Origin: Latrodectus hesperus
Lineage: Eukaryota; Arthropoda; Arachnida; Araneae; Theridiidae
Assembly (NCBI GenBank): GCA_037975125.1
Contig: CM075857.1
Coordinates: 90,773,199 to 90,837,198, forward strand
Length of the DNA stretch: 64,000 nucleotides
Direction: 5' to 3'
Made by a program: the position numbers and the translations under genes. A model generated the notes under the pieces. The model ran no database searches and was not told where the DNA came from. It worked only from the letters and a program-made list of their open reading frames with translations. Each line of letters begins with the position of its first letter. The first letter of the stretch is position 1. Of the stretch, positions 1 to 13,234 are shown piece after piece.

Positions 1-769
1 GTTCAATATGAATCAGTTCAAAACTAAAAGTAATTAAAAATAATACATGTCAATGGAAATTCTTAAAAAATTATATAAAAATTATTTTAAATGTAAAATA
101 ACTGAGCAATCCAAATAGTAACTCTTATAATGTTTTATGTTAGTTAAAAATTAATTTGAACAATATTATAATAATGTACAAGAAGATATGTGAATACTAA
201 AACCCATAGCAACTCATATCGATAGAGGTTCTTAATAGTACTATAGTATTTAAACTAGTTTTTTAATAAGATTATTTTAATTTGATAATTTTTTTAAAAT
301 TTAGAAATTAATAGTTCAGAAACATCTATGCATTTAAACAAGAAATTTAAGAAAAACTTGTATAAAATTTACTTCATAAGATGATTTATTTCAACTGCAA
401 ACACTTATCGATTGAAAATGTTTTGCACGGGAAACTTATTAATTTTATTTAAATTTCGTAAAATTTTTATATATTACAAATTTTAAATTTACAATTAAAT
501 AAACTACAAATCATTAAAAATTAGAATAAAAATAACCAGGAAATTTCATTTCAATAGATATTTCCATCAAAGTTTTTTTTTTTTTTTTTTACTTAAATAC
601 TACTATTTTGATTAGAATAATCTTCGCTAAAAACATATAATGCAGGAAATATTTTTTCACAAAATTAATGAAACTGGTTAAATTCAGCATATTCTCTCAT
701 TTGTGAACAATGCAAATTCTCTTTTGAAGAAATGAAATCAAACACAAAGATATGTACATGTAAGCGACA

Positions 770-945
770 AGCGATAAAAATAGCGCAAGTCACAAATGGG
801 AGACACCTGTCACTTAAGTGAAGCTGACGCGCTCTCGATAAATACTGCTCCAGTGTGCGTGCGCAGCATAGGGAAAACCAGTTTTAACGGCGTGATGTCG
901 TGCTGCTCGTCTTCTGTCGCCTCAGTGTGCGGCCTGCCTTATTCT
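770..945. promoter_or_regulatory. CpG-dense patch, possible promoter or young repeat
   Basis: This roughly 175-bp patch holds about a dozen or more CpG dinucleotides in otherwise CpG-poor, AT-rich DNA, including segments around 828-838, 858-864, 889-900 and 928. It contains a GATAAATA stretch near 836 and TCAGTG-type initiator-like motifs near 852 and 920. CpG retention in such a background fits either an unmethylated promoter or a recently inserted repeat. I cannot tell which; no downstream coding exon is visible in the window. Confidence 0.3.
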
Positions 946-2032
946 ACTAAAAATATTAAAACATATGTCTGATAAAGGATAAAGTTTAAACTATTTACAG
1001 TAAACACAATTGTAACTTTTTGTGATTTATTGGTATATCATTTAAATAATTAATTTTTGGGATAAATTAAGATTTTATTTTTGAAATCTGTTATTTACTA
1101 TGTTGATGCCGAATACATCAAGAGTAAAATACATTTCAAGAATAATACTTCGTATGCAAAAATGGTTTCCGTTATTGCTTCAGATCTAAATTGTGTTAGT
1201 AAATATCAGATTAGTCATAATTTATATTTAAAAAAATGTGTTTTGAAAAAATGTATTTTTTGAATGTCACATGGATTGAAAATTTAATTTTCTCAATAAC
1301 TCTGTGCGAATCCATTCAAATTCCTAAATATGTAAATTTTATTCTAATTCAGATCCTGAATTTAAATTTGATGTCGTTAAAATTATCAGAGTAAGGAATG
1401 AAGTGTTAATTATATGTCAATAGAATAATAAGAGAATTTCACTGAAATTTTTTATCTAGTGTAGTTCCAAATGTGGAAGAAGATGGAATAAAAGCCAATT
1501 TTTAATTTCTTCTCTTGGTCTGCTGGTAGTTTCAACGGTTTCGCCGCAAGCACGTGCTTTTTTCTTTTCTTTTTTTTTTTTAATTTTTCTTTTTCTAAAA
1601 GCTTATACAATAAGTATTACCCCCTGATTGAATTAAAAAAAGATATAATTTACTGTTAAAAGAAATGTTCCTTCTTTTTAATGCAACCAAATGAGCTTGA
1701 TGTTTATGTGAAGAAAAAAATCCTATTTCATTTTAAATAAAATTATCTTCAGCAAAATGAATTAATATTTTTTTAAAATTTATACACACATGTATTCATT
1801 TTTAATATAAAATAATGATTTCTAAAGCTTTTAACTTATATATTTTTTAATTTTAAATACCATTTTAACGGAACAAAAACACATTAATCGACAAATGTAG
1901 ATATGCTTTTCATTTTTGAATTCTTAATGATAAGTATTTGCAGGTCATCGACATTGAATGACAAGAAGTAAAAATTTTCCAGATGTATGTATTAAATAGA
2001 TTATTCTAGAATAGAATTTTTTCTCATAAAAG

Positions 2033-2066
2033 ATCGTGGGTTCGTCCCCCTCTTCTGACGCCAGGA
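2033..2066 (+). other. tRNA 3'-half-like sequence ending in CCA (retroelement primer-site or tRNA-derived remnant)
   Basis: The plus strand reads like the T arm and 3' acceptor end of a tRNA, probably leucine type. It starts with CGTGGGTTCG, continues through a C-rich T stem, and ends TTCTGACGCCA. No matching 5' half lies upstream, so it is not a tRNA gene. A minus-strand LTR retroelement would show its primer binding site exactly this way, followed by an LTR beginning TG, and TGTTTACAC follows at about 2071. A possible LTR end (CTGGACA) lies near 2255. Alternatives are a tRNA-derived SINE piece or tRNA captured during reverse transcription. Confidence 0.35.
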
Positions 2067-3286
2067 ATGTTTACACAAAACACAATGTAAAGGTGGAAGA
2101 ATATAATAGCAATAAAATATATGTTTACTCATAAAAACCAAGACTTCAATTTTATGTTCATTCTTTTATTGAAGCGAAGTACATAATTATCTACACAAAC
2201 CCAAAATATATATTCAAGAAAAAAACAGAAACAAGAGCGCCAACTCTGGACAATAATCATTACATTTAACAGAATTAAATCAAACTTTTTGATCTCCATT
2301 TCAATAGCTTTTGGGATTGAGTACTACTTCGAATATTGATATTTTCCTACTAATTTGTAATCCGTTTTAAACTGTAAATTTTATTCGAATTGCCTCTTAT
2401 TTATAAAATTGTTAGAGTGTTAAATGTGTGAGTGTCTGAAACGAAAACATTCTTCCGTATCAGGGCACCGGAAATGGATTACTCTTCAATTTAAAATTAG
2501 TAATAAGCTCTTGACTGACCCAGTAATCTGAAATTTGTTAATAATTATGGATCTCCATTCCGTTGTTTTCTGACGGTTAATTACGTAACTACATTGAATA
2601 CCACACGCCTATATGAAGCGCACATAATTTCCAATAAAAACATTTCGTTTAACAATTAACTGACACCCACACAAATGAGAAGCTCATTTCGGTTCAAATT
2701 CTGTTCTGTTTCTTTATATTAATTAAATAAGACTACGGGGGGAGGGTTATACAAATTACTCTCAAACCTGTTTTTGTGCGTTTTATTTGTATCACTTTAT
2801 TGTGTAGTATATGAAAATTTCAATCAATTAAAAATATGTTTTTAATAAAAATATATTAATTAATATAAAAATATAAATATTATTTGGATTTTCGAGGCGT
2901 ATTTCAGCTAATGTATCATCAAACTATTGTATAACATATATATTAAATTCCATAATCGCATAATTCAATTGCAGAACTCAAAGAATTTTCTGTAAATAAG
3001 ATGTACAATAACATATTAAAATTGAATTCTTGCGAAGCAAAGCAAAAAATGAATTGCTCATGAATAAACATTGAAAAACATCTGCGGTGCTGCTATGTAT
3101 TGCTTCTCTTTGATTTTGGCTAATAAGTTGGCCTCTCATGCTTTATTTGCTTAAAGAGCAAGCAGAAGTTCAATTGTGTGGCTATGAAAAGGGCAAAGTG
3201 TTGCTTCTCTTATCGGCTTAAGTGATGAGTCAACTAAATAAAAAGTAGGTTAAAAAAATATTGCGCGTATTTTTAATTTTTAAATA

Positions 3287-4002
3287 GAGTGGATGATCGG
3301 TTAACGTACATAATCTGTAACAAGACTGTTGGCTATCCGAATTGTTCACTAACATTGATTTACATATTTTTTTGTAAAAATGTATTGTAGAGACCCAAAA
3401 AATTAAAATAAAAAATGGATGTATAATTTTCTGATAAATTTGTTAAAAAAAATCATGCATATAGATATTCCTGCATATTATTCCTTTTTTTTCATTTTTT
3501 GTTTATGGGACATTAAAGAACATGTCCAATGTCGATTGTTTTTCTCTCTTTTTCAGGATTATCCGGAATTGATTAATAGCGTTGTTGTTGTAAAGATCTC
3601 TAACCTTTCTGATGTCAGCTTGGTTTGCATGTCATTCTAAGATTTGGCTCTGACATCCTATCAAAATGAAATCACAAATCACTCGTAATGTGATCAGTTT
3701 CGGTTTTTTATGAATTCAAAACTGAAACTAACGGTCTACGTTGGTTATAAATATTCCAGTGGAAAAAATATTTCTACAAAACAGAATTTTGAAGTTTAAT
3801 GGGCCAGCAACATAATTGAAGAGGAATGAAAAACTATTTTTGGTTCATTGGGTTTGGTTACCCTCCACATTATGCTCCGAAAACCGATAAAATTCCTTAG
3901 AATATGTTTTAATTCGTTATCCGAACACAAAAATCTTTGGTGAAAATATTTCGTTGCCTCATTTATTCGTTATCTGAACTGTTCGTTACCGAACACACAC
4001 TG
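3287..4002. mobile_element. Possible Tigger/pogo-like non-autonomous element
   Basis: The left end reads GAGTGGATGATCGGTTAACG and the reverse complement of the right end reads CAGTGTGTGTTCGGTAACG, so the ends are imperfect inverted repeats of about 25 bp. Subterminal ATCCGAA and TTATCCGAAC motifs at both sides are typical of Tigger/jerky-type elements, whose ends often read like TCGATTATCCGA. There is no transposase inside; the 73-codon frame at 3419-3640 has no recognisable domain. A TA is present at the left flank but not the right. Confidence 0.4.
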
Positions 4003-4854
4003 TTTATTAATTGACATTCTACAAAGCCTTTTTTTATAGTTACTCGTAAACTTTTGAGAAAATTTCATGCGATTCTCTCTTCGCCGTACAAAAGCAGGTT
4101 AGTGTGTATCGGAAAAGTATGAGTATCTGGGCTGAGACTTGAGTTTTTAGGTAAAAAATTGACTTTTCAATGTATGGGTGAATTTAAAAAATATTCAAAA
4201 AATTAGTATTATATTCCATTGGTTGTATTTAACTAAGAACTATTTCAATTAATTAAATTTTATTTAAAGTTAACAAATACACATACTATACAAATGTGTT
4301 ATTATAAATTAATTAATATTAATAAATAAAATATAAGACCTAATTATTCAATTCGCGCATTATCCTTGGGTATCTAAATTCCAAAACAATTTCCGTCACT
4401 CATAAGCAATGTTTTATTATTTATTTATTTATATATTTATTGGAAAAAAAACATATAGTGATTAGTTGAAGAATGAGTTTGAAATAAATTTGTAACCAAT
4501 GAATAATTTTATTATTTATCAGATAATAAATTTGTTGATGTTACTAATAGGATTATAATTCTTCCAATGCATATTTATGTTGAATTTTTCCCTTTATGTT
4601 CATATTTTTGTGACTTACTCGCAGTGGCCATATCACTTAATTTCGTGAATACTGCTTAGTTTATTTTATGTTTACTATTGCATCTACTGCATATTGAAAT
4701 TACGTCACCATATAAAAAGTAAATGACAAAATGATATTTAATAGGCAAGTATATTATATAAAAAATAACAAACTATTAATTTTTGAAAAAATTTATAATC
4801 ATGAATTTCGAGACATTACTATTTTGAAAGAACATGTCTGGCACCTCTTGAGCT

Positions 4855-4965
4855 TTTGTTTAAACAGATTAGACGGCATGTTTGGATACAGTTGTTGATG
4901 TGCATTCGACACGATGCCGCAGCTCATCGATCACAGTGACTGGCAATGGTGAACCAACATCTTCA
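4855..4965 (-). pseudogene. Tc1 transposase C-terminal remnant
   Basis: Read on the minus strand, this stretch matches at nucleotide level the 3' part of the Tc1 transposase at 46254-47297. Shared blocks are CACCAT, ACTGT, CGATGA, GGCAT, GTGT and ACATGCC in the same order. The translation keeps DELRHRVE where the better copy has DELWHSVE. Only about 110 bp is recognisable and it carries stops. It is an old fragment of the same family that inserted into LINE-B. Confidence 0.55.
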
Positions 4966-5008
4966 TCATTTTGCCAAACAGCGATAATGATTTAAATATC
5001 GTTAATAG

Positions 5009-5016
5009 TGACGTCA
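5009..5016. promoter_or_regulatory. CRE palindrome TGACGTCA
   Basis: A perfect 8-bp ATF/CREB-type palindrome, the first of two within 35 bp. The surrounding 200 bp is less AT-rich than the flanks. Binding and function are inferred from the motif only. Confidence 0.35.
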
Positions 5017-5035
5017 CTGGAGGAACGTGATTTTA

Positions 5036-5043
5036 TGACGTCA
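5036..5043. promoter_or_regulatory. CRE palindrome TGACGTCA (second copy)
   Basis: A second perfect TGACGTCA, 27 bp downstream of the first, about two and a half helical turns away. No transcription unit is visible nearby, so a regulatory role is not established. Confidence 0.35.
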
Positions 5044-5598
5044 CAGTCACGTGGTATTCACTATCGAAGCGATTATATTTATGTCTTTATTGCTACTGGC
5101 GATCGCCTAGGTATTCGCCACTTGTTTTACGTCAAAGTTCCGAAGGAATTATTCATTTCCTTCTCTTATTACTTATGAATCTTATTTATTTTTTTAAATT
5201 ATAATCTATTTAATTAAAATTCATTTATCGATTTCTAATATAATAGTAAAATAAATTATTATTATATTAATGCATCTTATTTAACTGTTTATTTATTTTC
5301 TTAAATTATATTATTTATTATAAAAATTTAAGGTATCTCGTGAAAACGCTAGCTGATTGTGAGAGACTTTTCTATTCCCGGCGCAAACTACTGGAGATGT
5401 TCGCCTGCTTTTCTTCATGATAAAGTTCTTCATGAAAGAAGAATTCTTCATGATAAAGTGACGTTATTGTTCAATTGCACCACGTAAACTATTTGCATCA
5501 TCTTGAATTATTTATTTACATTTTGACTGATGAGCAATATCAGTTTAGTGAAAGTATGACTGCTTATTTATCGAGACATCTGGGTTAATCTGTGGTTT

Positions 5599-6076
5599 GG
5601 GTACCCTTTTCTTGCCAAATGGGCTATAGACTCGCCAGGCGTGGTAACCCTGGCTATTTCATCCTAAATGCACTCCTTGTGACGCCTGCTCATTAACAAC
5701 TCTTTAGTTTCAGTATTCCTATTGGTCGCTACTTATTTTCATTTTGAAATAACCGTAGAATTTAAAATTTGATGCTCGACATTTTATTACCGTTGAATTT
5801 GCCCTGAAGGTATTACGTGAGTTATTTATTTGTTTCTGCGTATTTTTATTTATTAATTTTAAAAAACATGATTTTTTTCCATATTGTAGTGTATTTTTTG
5901 TTATACAATTCGTAAAAAAACCATTGTTTTTGTTGCCATACGGTGAAATTCGTTAAAAACACGGATTTCGGTTCGTCGACAAAGAAACGACGTTTTTGTG
6001 TAGTCTCTCGGAGCATTCAAATCTGCGAGACAACGCGCCAATTGGCGACTTTTTGAAAATGCGCCAAGCAGGTACC
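5599..6076. mobile_element. Candidate small element with GGTACC ends and GCCAA motifs
   Basis: The left edge reads GGGTACCCTTTTCTTGCCAA and the reverse complement of the right edge reads GGTACCTGCTTGGCGC followed by GTCGCCAATTGGCG. Both ends share GGTAC and nearby TTGCCAA/TCGCCAA motifs with the clearer elements at 13235-13800 and 9106-10325. No target duplication is visible and the inverted repeats are short, so the borders are uncertain. The 65-codon minus-strand frame across 5901-6098 has no recognisable domain. Confidence 0.3.
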
Positions 6077-6521
6077 TTAAGCACATTTTCACCGACATCT
6101 GATATATATATATATATTAATTTATTTATATTAAAACTCAGAATGTGTTATTTCGAGAGAATTTTTTTATTTTAATTATTTTCTTGAAAATAATAAAAGT
6201 TATCATTATTCAACAAAACTAGTATATATTTCATAATCTATATGTAATCAAAATCATTGAATAACATTGTTTTGAATATAATAGAATTATATTTTTAAAA
6301 TAAATATTTGAGATAATTTTTATAATAACTAATTATTTAAGTAAAAATAACTAAGTCTTTAAATAAATGGCCAGCAAATTATCAACACAATTAAAAAAAT
6401 AGTATTAAAATGTTTTTCATGAAAATTATTTTATGAAAAACAAAAAATATAATAGTGAATTCCTGAATCTTTCTAAATCTAAACTAAATCTGCAATGTTA
6501 ATTAAATTTTACTGAATCTCT

Positions 6522-7048
<527 letters not shown>

Positions 7049-7053
<5 letters not shown>

Positions 7054-9105
7054 CCACGTAAATGTTTTATAAGACTTTAATCCTCAATCAAAATTGTATC
7101 TATATTTAAACTTAATTTGGCTCAGCAATATATACATGAATTGTTAACAAATATTACTTCAATTCCAAATTTTTTTAAAATAAAATATTGAATTTTATTA
7201 AAAATCTATAACACCTAAGCAACTACTATATAAAATATGTCGCAAAATTACTGTTTCAGTTGTATATGTTTAACACAAGAATCAATGTTTTCAATAATAT
7301 TAAATACAGTATTTAAATGCAGAGTATGTTCTGTGTATTTTATATAAATTAATTTAAAGATACATTTAAATATAAAAAAATAAGAATTGAATTTCAATTT
7401 ATTTATTTCTCATAAAAAATCCATGTTTAGTATTAATACAAATTATAACCCATCTTAGATTTTTCAAATGTTTTGTAAAAAATGACTTATTTCCTAGAAT
7501 ATAACATTTTTTTATATTTGTCAAAATAAGTTCTATCTTTTGAATCCCACACAGATATCTTTGATCTTTATAATTTCATAAAATAGTAAATTTTATAAAA
7601 ATATTAATTTTTGTAAAAAAATTTTCTTTATTTTTTATTTAAAGTAAATTTTATTATATTAATAATGAAATTTATTTTAAATAAAGAAAATAAAATAAGT
7701 TTTATATTTTTCTTTTTTTAAAATGAATTTTCTTTATCATCATTAAAAAATAATTTCATTTTTAATAAATAGTTTAATAAAAAGGCAATATTTAATATTC
7801 AAAAATTAATTTAATGGCTATTGTGAAGAATTTTCATGAATTAATCTTCATCAGAAAATTATTGATAAGTTAATTGCAAACATTATTTCAAAGAGAGGAA
7901 AAAAGAAAAAAACAATATGAAAAGGTCAATAATTTGCTTTGTCCCCATGCCCTGCCAGATATTTCTAATTTTCTGGAAAATTTTATAGTTCTATCGAAAC
8001 GCCTATTTTGTGATGGTTTCTGCATCACTTATTCACCGAAGTTTTACCGGCATTAGTTTTTGGGTGAATTCTTACAAGTTTGCCGATTGCCTTTCATTAG
8101 TGAAGAGAAATGAATATGTAAAATAAATAGGGCGCACTATATACAAAAATTTTATTTCATAGGTCTGTATGCGGCTGTTAGTTAAATGAATCACAATACT
8201 AAAACTATAGTTATTGTCTAGTCATTTTAATGATCATATTGAAACTCAGTACACTATCATTTTGTAGTTGTTAAATAGTGCGAGAAGAATGTTTTTTTTT
8301 AATTTTTATTTTTACTTTAAACGTATTAATACTCCAAAAAGAGTATTTGATATTTCCGAATATTTTACATGTGAATATTGTCAATTATTTTCAAAAGTTC
8401 ATCTTGAAGCCAAAATGTAGAAGATTTTAAAATCTCTTATTTCAGCAATGAGCTTTTAAGCTATCTGTCTGTGTCAAAAATTTTCTTCGTGATGGATCAC
8501 CAAGACATTTTGATAAAATATCACTCTTTAGAGTGAGGTCTATGAAAAGAACATCTTATCTTTAATATATTGCTTGCTATTAATGAAAATTTCTCTCATG
8601 AATGATACACGCTATGGCTGAGCTCTTTTTTTTGACTCAAAGTTAAATAATTAAAAGTAAATTATTTTTATGCTACTATTTATTATCAGAAGAATTTTGT
8701 TTCTGTTTTATGAATACATATTTGGCTGAGAGTGTGTTGTGGAAAGTTTTGATTTTTGCACTTATGATATGCTTAAGTTCTCTATTTATGAATAATCTTA
8801 TGGAAAACAGCAACGGCAGAAGTTAATTGACATATATTATTTTTCAATTGCTAAGTTGTCCAGTTTTGTTGTGTCAAAACATTAATTTTTTTAAATTATA
8901 GGAAATTATATAAAAATCTCTTTTTAAATTCTATCTTGCTGCTTAATATGTTAATTTAACTGTCTTATTGATATCTTTTTTAATTGATTTTGGAAAATGT
9001 AATTCTGTATACGCTTAATCAAAGACTCGTGAATTTTCACTATCTGTCCATTTCCTTTCAAAATTCTTTAATATGTGAATTCAAGTATTCATGTTTATAT
9101 CTGCA
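7049..9105. other. AT-rich non-coding stretch
   Basis: Nothing recognisable as a gene. A weak AT-only foldback lies around 7618-7695. The 60-codon frame at 7874-8056 has no domain and lacks an ATG start. Confidence 0.65.
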
Positions 9106-10325
9106 GGAACAAGTTCAGTATCCCCATACACTGATTTCTCGCCAAATCTGGAAACCATTGTTTACGTTCTAGTGTTGCCGATTTCAGCTTTTGTTTTTAT
9201 TGTAGTGTTGCCAAATATAGTTTTTGTTACTATTTTTATTTTTTCGTTGCCAGATTCCGTTTTTCTCCTGTTTTAAATAATTTTTACGTTATATATGTGC
9301 TTTTTATTAGTGGCAATAGCTTTTTTAGTTTCACTTCGAGAACTTTCCAGAACTTTCTTTGCTAATTGTTCTACGTTTTAATTGGTAGTCATTTTAATTT
9401 CGTTTACTTTTGCTGCTGGAATTAGTGGATTTCCCGCTGTTGTGTTTCGTTGTCGCCAGTGTCCAAACATCGTAAATTTTTCTTTTTTACTATTTCTTTT
9501 TCATTATTATTTTTATTTGGTTTAATTTTAATATAGATTTTTTTATTAAATGATATTTTTGATTTAATATATTTAAAACCGTTAAATATTATTTTTTCCT
9601 TATTTCGTTTTCTTAATTTATTATCATCTTTTTATTGTTTTAATTACTTTATTTTTTGTTTTAATTAAAAATGTCGCATGTTCAAAATGTTGTTGAAAAA
9701 TATCAATTAATTATTTTAGCAAAAATTAAAGATAATAATAATGGATTATTGCTCAGGATTCCAAATTATTAATTAATTTAGGATTCGCAAATATTAATTA
9801 ATTTTTAACGGAAATTGGATTTGGAGAAGGTGTAATTATTTTATTTAAATTCTATTGCTTACATGTATTTTTTTATTGTATTCGTGTTTCATTTTTATTT
9901 ACTTAAAATGTGTATATATTTAAAAAATATTTTATTTATGTTTTTTTTTTAAATTTTAAAAAATGTATATATTTGAAAATAAGTTTTTGCATGCTTTTTT
10001 TAAATTTTATAAAGTGTATATATTTAGAAAAATATTTTTGCATGCTTTTTTTGTAAAATTAGATAATTATTTTTACTGAAATGTGACACTGGTGACAAAC
10101 GAATAAAATGTCGAAATAAATGTACCAATCGGCATGTCAGCTTAACTTCATATCAAGTAAGTCCATTATTTATATTTATTTCCCTTTTTAAATTTTCTGA
10201 AATGCTTATTTTTCGATCGAACTTAGGGAAATTTAACGTTTTAATAAACGCGCGCCTAGCTTGGCAACCTGGCGACAAAAAAATTCGCCGCGTCGCCAAG
10301 TGTATGGGGATACTGAACTTGTTCC
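9106..10325. mobile_element. 1.2-kb inverted-repeat element without transposase
   Basis: The ends are 27-bp perfect inverted repeats (9106-9132 and 10299-10325) that begin GGAACAAGTTCAGTATCCCC and continue to ACACT. Just inside lie TCGCCAA, GTTGCC, CGCCAG and GGCGAC motifs, repeated several times near both ends (for example 9173, 9208, 9256, 9455, 10262-10300). The interior is AT-rich with no transposase. The flanks show no clean target duplication, because the outermost ten bases are themselves near-palindromic (GAAC, two bases, GTTC). It looks like a foldback or MITE-type DNA element of unknown superfamily. Confidence 0.6.
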
Positions 10326-10739
10326 TATATGCATTTGATGTGATGATGAACTTGATGCTCTTGCTTTCAATTAAATAATAATTGTTCTAATTGCATTTCA
10401 CATATAAAGATTTATAGTAGTTCAAAATCCACTTAAAATTCCAAGTTCCAGTCATCAATTGATCTTTGATTGCAAAAAATAACTAACTTGACAAGCTATC
10501 AAAACCTGATCTTTTGTTAAAACATTCTTCACCTTAAATTGCCACCTCATGTGTGAATCTGTCTCTTTAGTGCTCTAAAATACACGTTTAACTCATCTGT
10601 AAACTGACAAACAAATCATGCTAAATTAAATATAAAATTTTCTCAATTTTATTTTTTATGTATCAATATTCTGAATTTAATTATAGTTTCTATTATCTAT
10701 TCCATTGTCTTGTCATGGGCGTTTTGTAAGATATTTTAT

Positions 10740-10930
10740 GGTCCCTGGTAACCTAGTGCTTAGGACATAGGTCTTTCCTCTGCAAGGGCTGGGTTCAATT
10801 CCCAATGTTGTTAAAGAACCATCGAGTATATGCAATATATATGCTTGTTAAACCTGTGGAATCGAAAAGTCCTGTGGTTAGTCCCTGTGCATTTCATTCA
10901 GCGGACATCTTCTTCCAATAAGTACTCATC
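10740..10930 (+). mobile_element. tRNA-headed SINE-like unit
   Basis: The first 70 bp resemble a tRNA: an A-box-like segment (ACCTAGTGCTTAGGAC, about 10750) and a B box (GGGTTCAATTCC, about 10792) at tRNA-like spacing. The acceptor stem does not pair, so it is not a tRNA gene. About 120 bp of unrelated body follows. Such a polymerase III promoter plus body is typical of SINEs. The 3' end is uncertain. Confidence 0.5.
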
Positions 10931-11767
10931 AGACTGGAGCCTAAATTGTACTTACTAGTTACAGTGCATTTGAAGCCATTGCATATACCTTTGCCCGAGA
11001 TGAGAATAGAACCTACTAACATAGAATATGTCATTATATTTAGATATCTGGTGCTTTGCATACATTTTCTATTCAAAATAGTTGCACACATTCATCTCTT
11101 TTTTATTTTCTCCTTTTCCCACAGTAATTATATTCTTCAGAAAATCTTTTTTTTTTTTTTTTTTTGCATAAGCTGATAAGAATTACATAGATTAATGTTG
11201 TTATTATGAACATTAAGTACAGTATTTTTTTATTTCACAGAATAGTAAAACTGCATCAATGAAATGTGTGAAAAAGCCTATTTTTATAAACACTTATTAG
11301 TTGATGCAATCGCAAAATTATTACATAAAATCATCTTTTAATTTTTAATGAAAAATGTTTTGACTATAATGGAATTTAAAGTTGTTTGAATTCAGTCATA
11401 CAAGAACAAACTGATCAAATTTTAATCATTTACAAGCAGTATGACTAACAGATAATTTATGAAATACAAAATGCCTTAATATATATTATTCACTATAAAT
11501 CACTTAACTACTTTGAAGAACATACATACAATGGCGACTGCTGATTATTTTCTGAGTGATATATAAAAATGAGATCACCTAAAACTTTTTTAAATACTTC
11601 TTGTAATTGTAATTTCATTTTTAAAGTTGTTTGCAATTATATTTAATGCTTTTAATTTTTAATAAGTATAATAATGCTTCAGCCACTTACACTATCACAA
11701 TATATTTGTGATTAAAAATTTTAAATAATGCAAAGCAAAATTAATTATGTTATGTACAAAGTACAAT

Positions 11768-11791
11768 ATATATACACACACACACACACAC
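11768..11791. repeat. TA/CA microsatellite
   Basis: A short run of TA followed by about nine CA units. Confidence 0.9.
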
Positions 11792-12389
11792 CTGAATGGG
11801 ATGTTTTTTTCTTTTATTTTCATGTTATGTAATCTAAGCATTTAGTTACAATTTTTTTAAAAAGTTAAAATATTAAGAAAAAATTCAGAAAGGTTTCTTA
11901 TAGAATCTGAAAGTTCTTTGCATATTGTTATCTGAGATAAATTTTATATTGTAGGCCACATTCATGATGAGTCCCAAAGGATAAAACTAGGAATAGTTCT
12001 CAAGAGCTACCATCGATATCAGTCAATGTCGGAAAAACAAAAATATGAACATTTTCCATTATTTAACAATAATTGGGATTAAAACTAAGACTTCGAAAAT
12101 TACGCTATTAGAAATGACAGCGATAATCATTTTAAATAATTTAATTTGTTAGTGGCTGCAGTACATTAAATAAAGGTAATGCATTTCATTAATTATAAAT
12201 ATTTGATTTTCGATTTTTTTAGTAAAATATTTAGATTTTCAATTCTATACGATTTATTTATTTACTTTTTTTCGAATTTTGATTTATTTGTTTGACCTTT
12301 TTTATATTTACTAAATTATAAGGTAAAATTGGAAATTTTTGATGTGACAGCAGATAGCATTTAAAAAAACTTTTAAAAATATTTAAAAA

Positions 12390-12488
12390 TAATGGCAATT
12401 ATATTATTTAATAAAGTTTATTGACATTTCAAAATATTTGTATTTTGTTTTATTCCAAAGAATGGACAGAACTTTCCGGTAGACCTAA
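12390..12488 (+). mobile_element. Mariner 3'-end fragment
   Basis: About 100 bp match the 3' end of the mariner at 58255-59122. Both share AATGGCAATTATATT, AATAAAGTTTAT, a TTTTGTTT stretch and then the terminal GGACAGAACTTTCCGGT. The terminal inverted repeat is complete and followed by TA. The rest of the element is missing or unrecognisable. Confidence 0.7.
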
Positions 12489-13234
12489 TATTAATCAGCG
12501 ATGCTCCATTATATCGCAACTACTTATAGCATTCATTAGCCATTTGCATTACAGTGCTTATTAAGATTGTCACAGTCCTACTGGCAGTAGTAATTTTTGC
12601 TTGCAATTAGTATCCATACTTAGATTTGTTTGCCACATAAAGAATATAATATTTTATTTTAAAGTTGTTTGTCAAGCAACAAATATAATATTTCGTAATG
12701 GTTTTTAATATGTAAAAATAGAATGTATTTTTTGGATTTTATTTTAATTATTTTCTTTTTATTCTATTATAGTTTTAGTAAGTAAAAGAAGTATGATTAC
12801 TGTTTATTTTTTTATATATGTTTAAAGCAGTTTTTATGGAACTTGTTTTTGAGTCGATGAGTAACAGTAGCAATTATAATGTAAGAATCACACATAATGA
12901 TAAAGATCCTAAAGCATATTTTCCTGCTTAAAGAATTTAAAATTTTATTGTTTACATCAATTCTTTTGTTGTTTATATCACTAATATTAAAAACTTCTTG
13001 TTAGAAATTCATTATTTTATATTAAGTGCTTTATTAATGTCAGAATAAAGGGATTTCTCATTTTTTTCATTCTAACAGACAATTACGAAAATGCAGTATT
13101 AAGATATTTTAATAAAAAGAAAATAACTCCTGTTTTAGAACAAGGTCATGAATACATGTTTTGATTTTATATATCATTAAAAATGATTAACAAAAAGTAA
13201 ACTAATTAGAAATAAAAACTAGAATTCACTTAAG

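Larger units (their letters stand above)
1..3286. other. AT-rich non-coding stretch
   Basis: No reading frame of convincing length or composition is present. The stretch is strongly AT-rich with homopolymer runs, such as a T run near 572-590 and T-rich tracts near 1560-1610. Two sub-regions stand out and are listed separately: a CpG-dense patch at 770-945 and a tRNA-like 3' end at 2033-2066. The rest may be intergenic or intronic; the sequence alone does not decide. Confidence 0.7.

Noticed and set aside
10740..10812. Possible true tRNA gene
   Set aside because: No acceptor stem pairing; it continues into SINE-like body.
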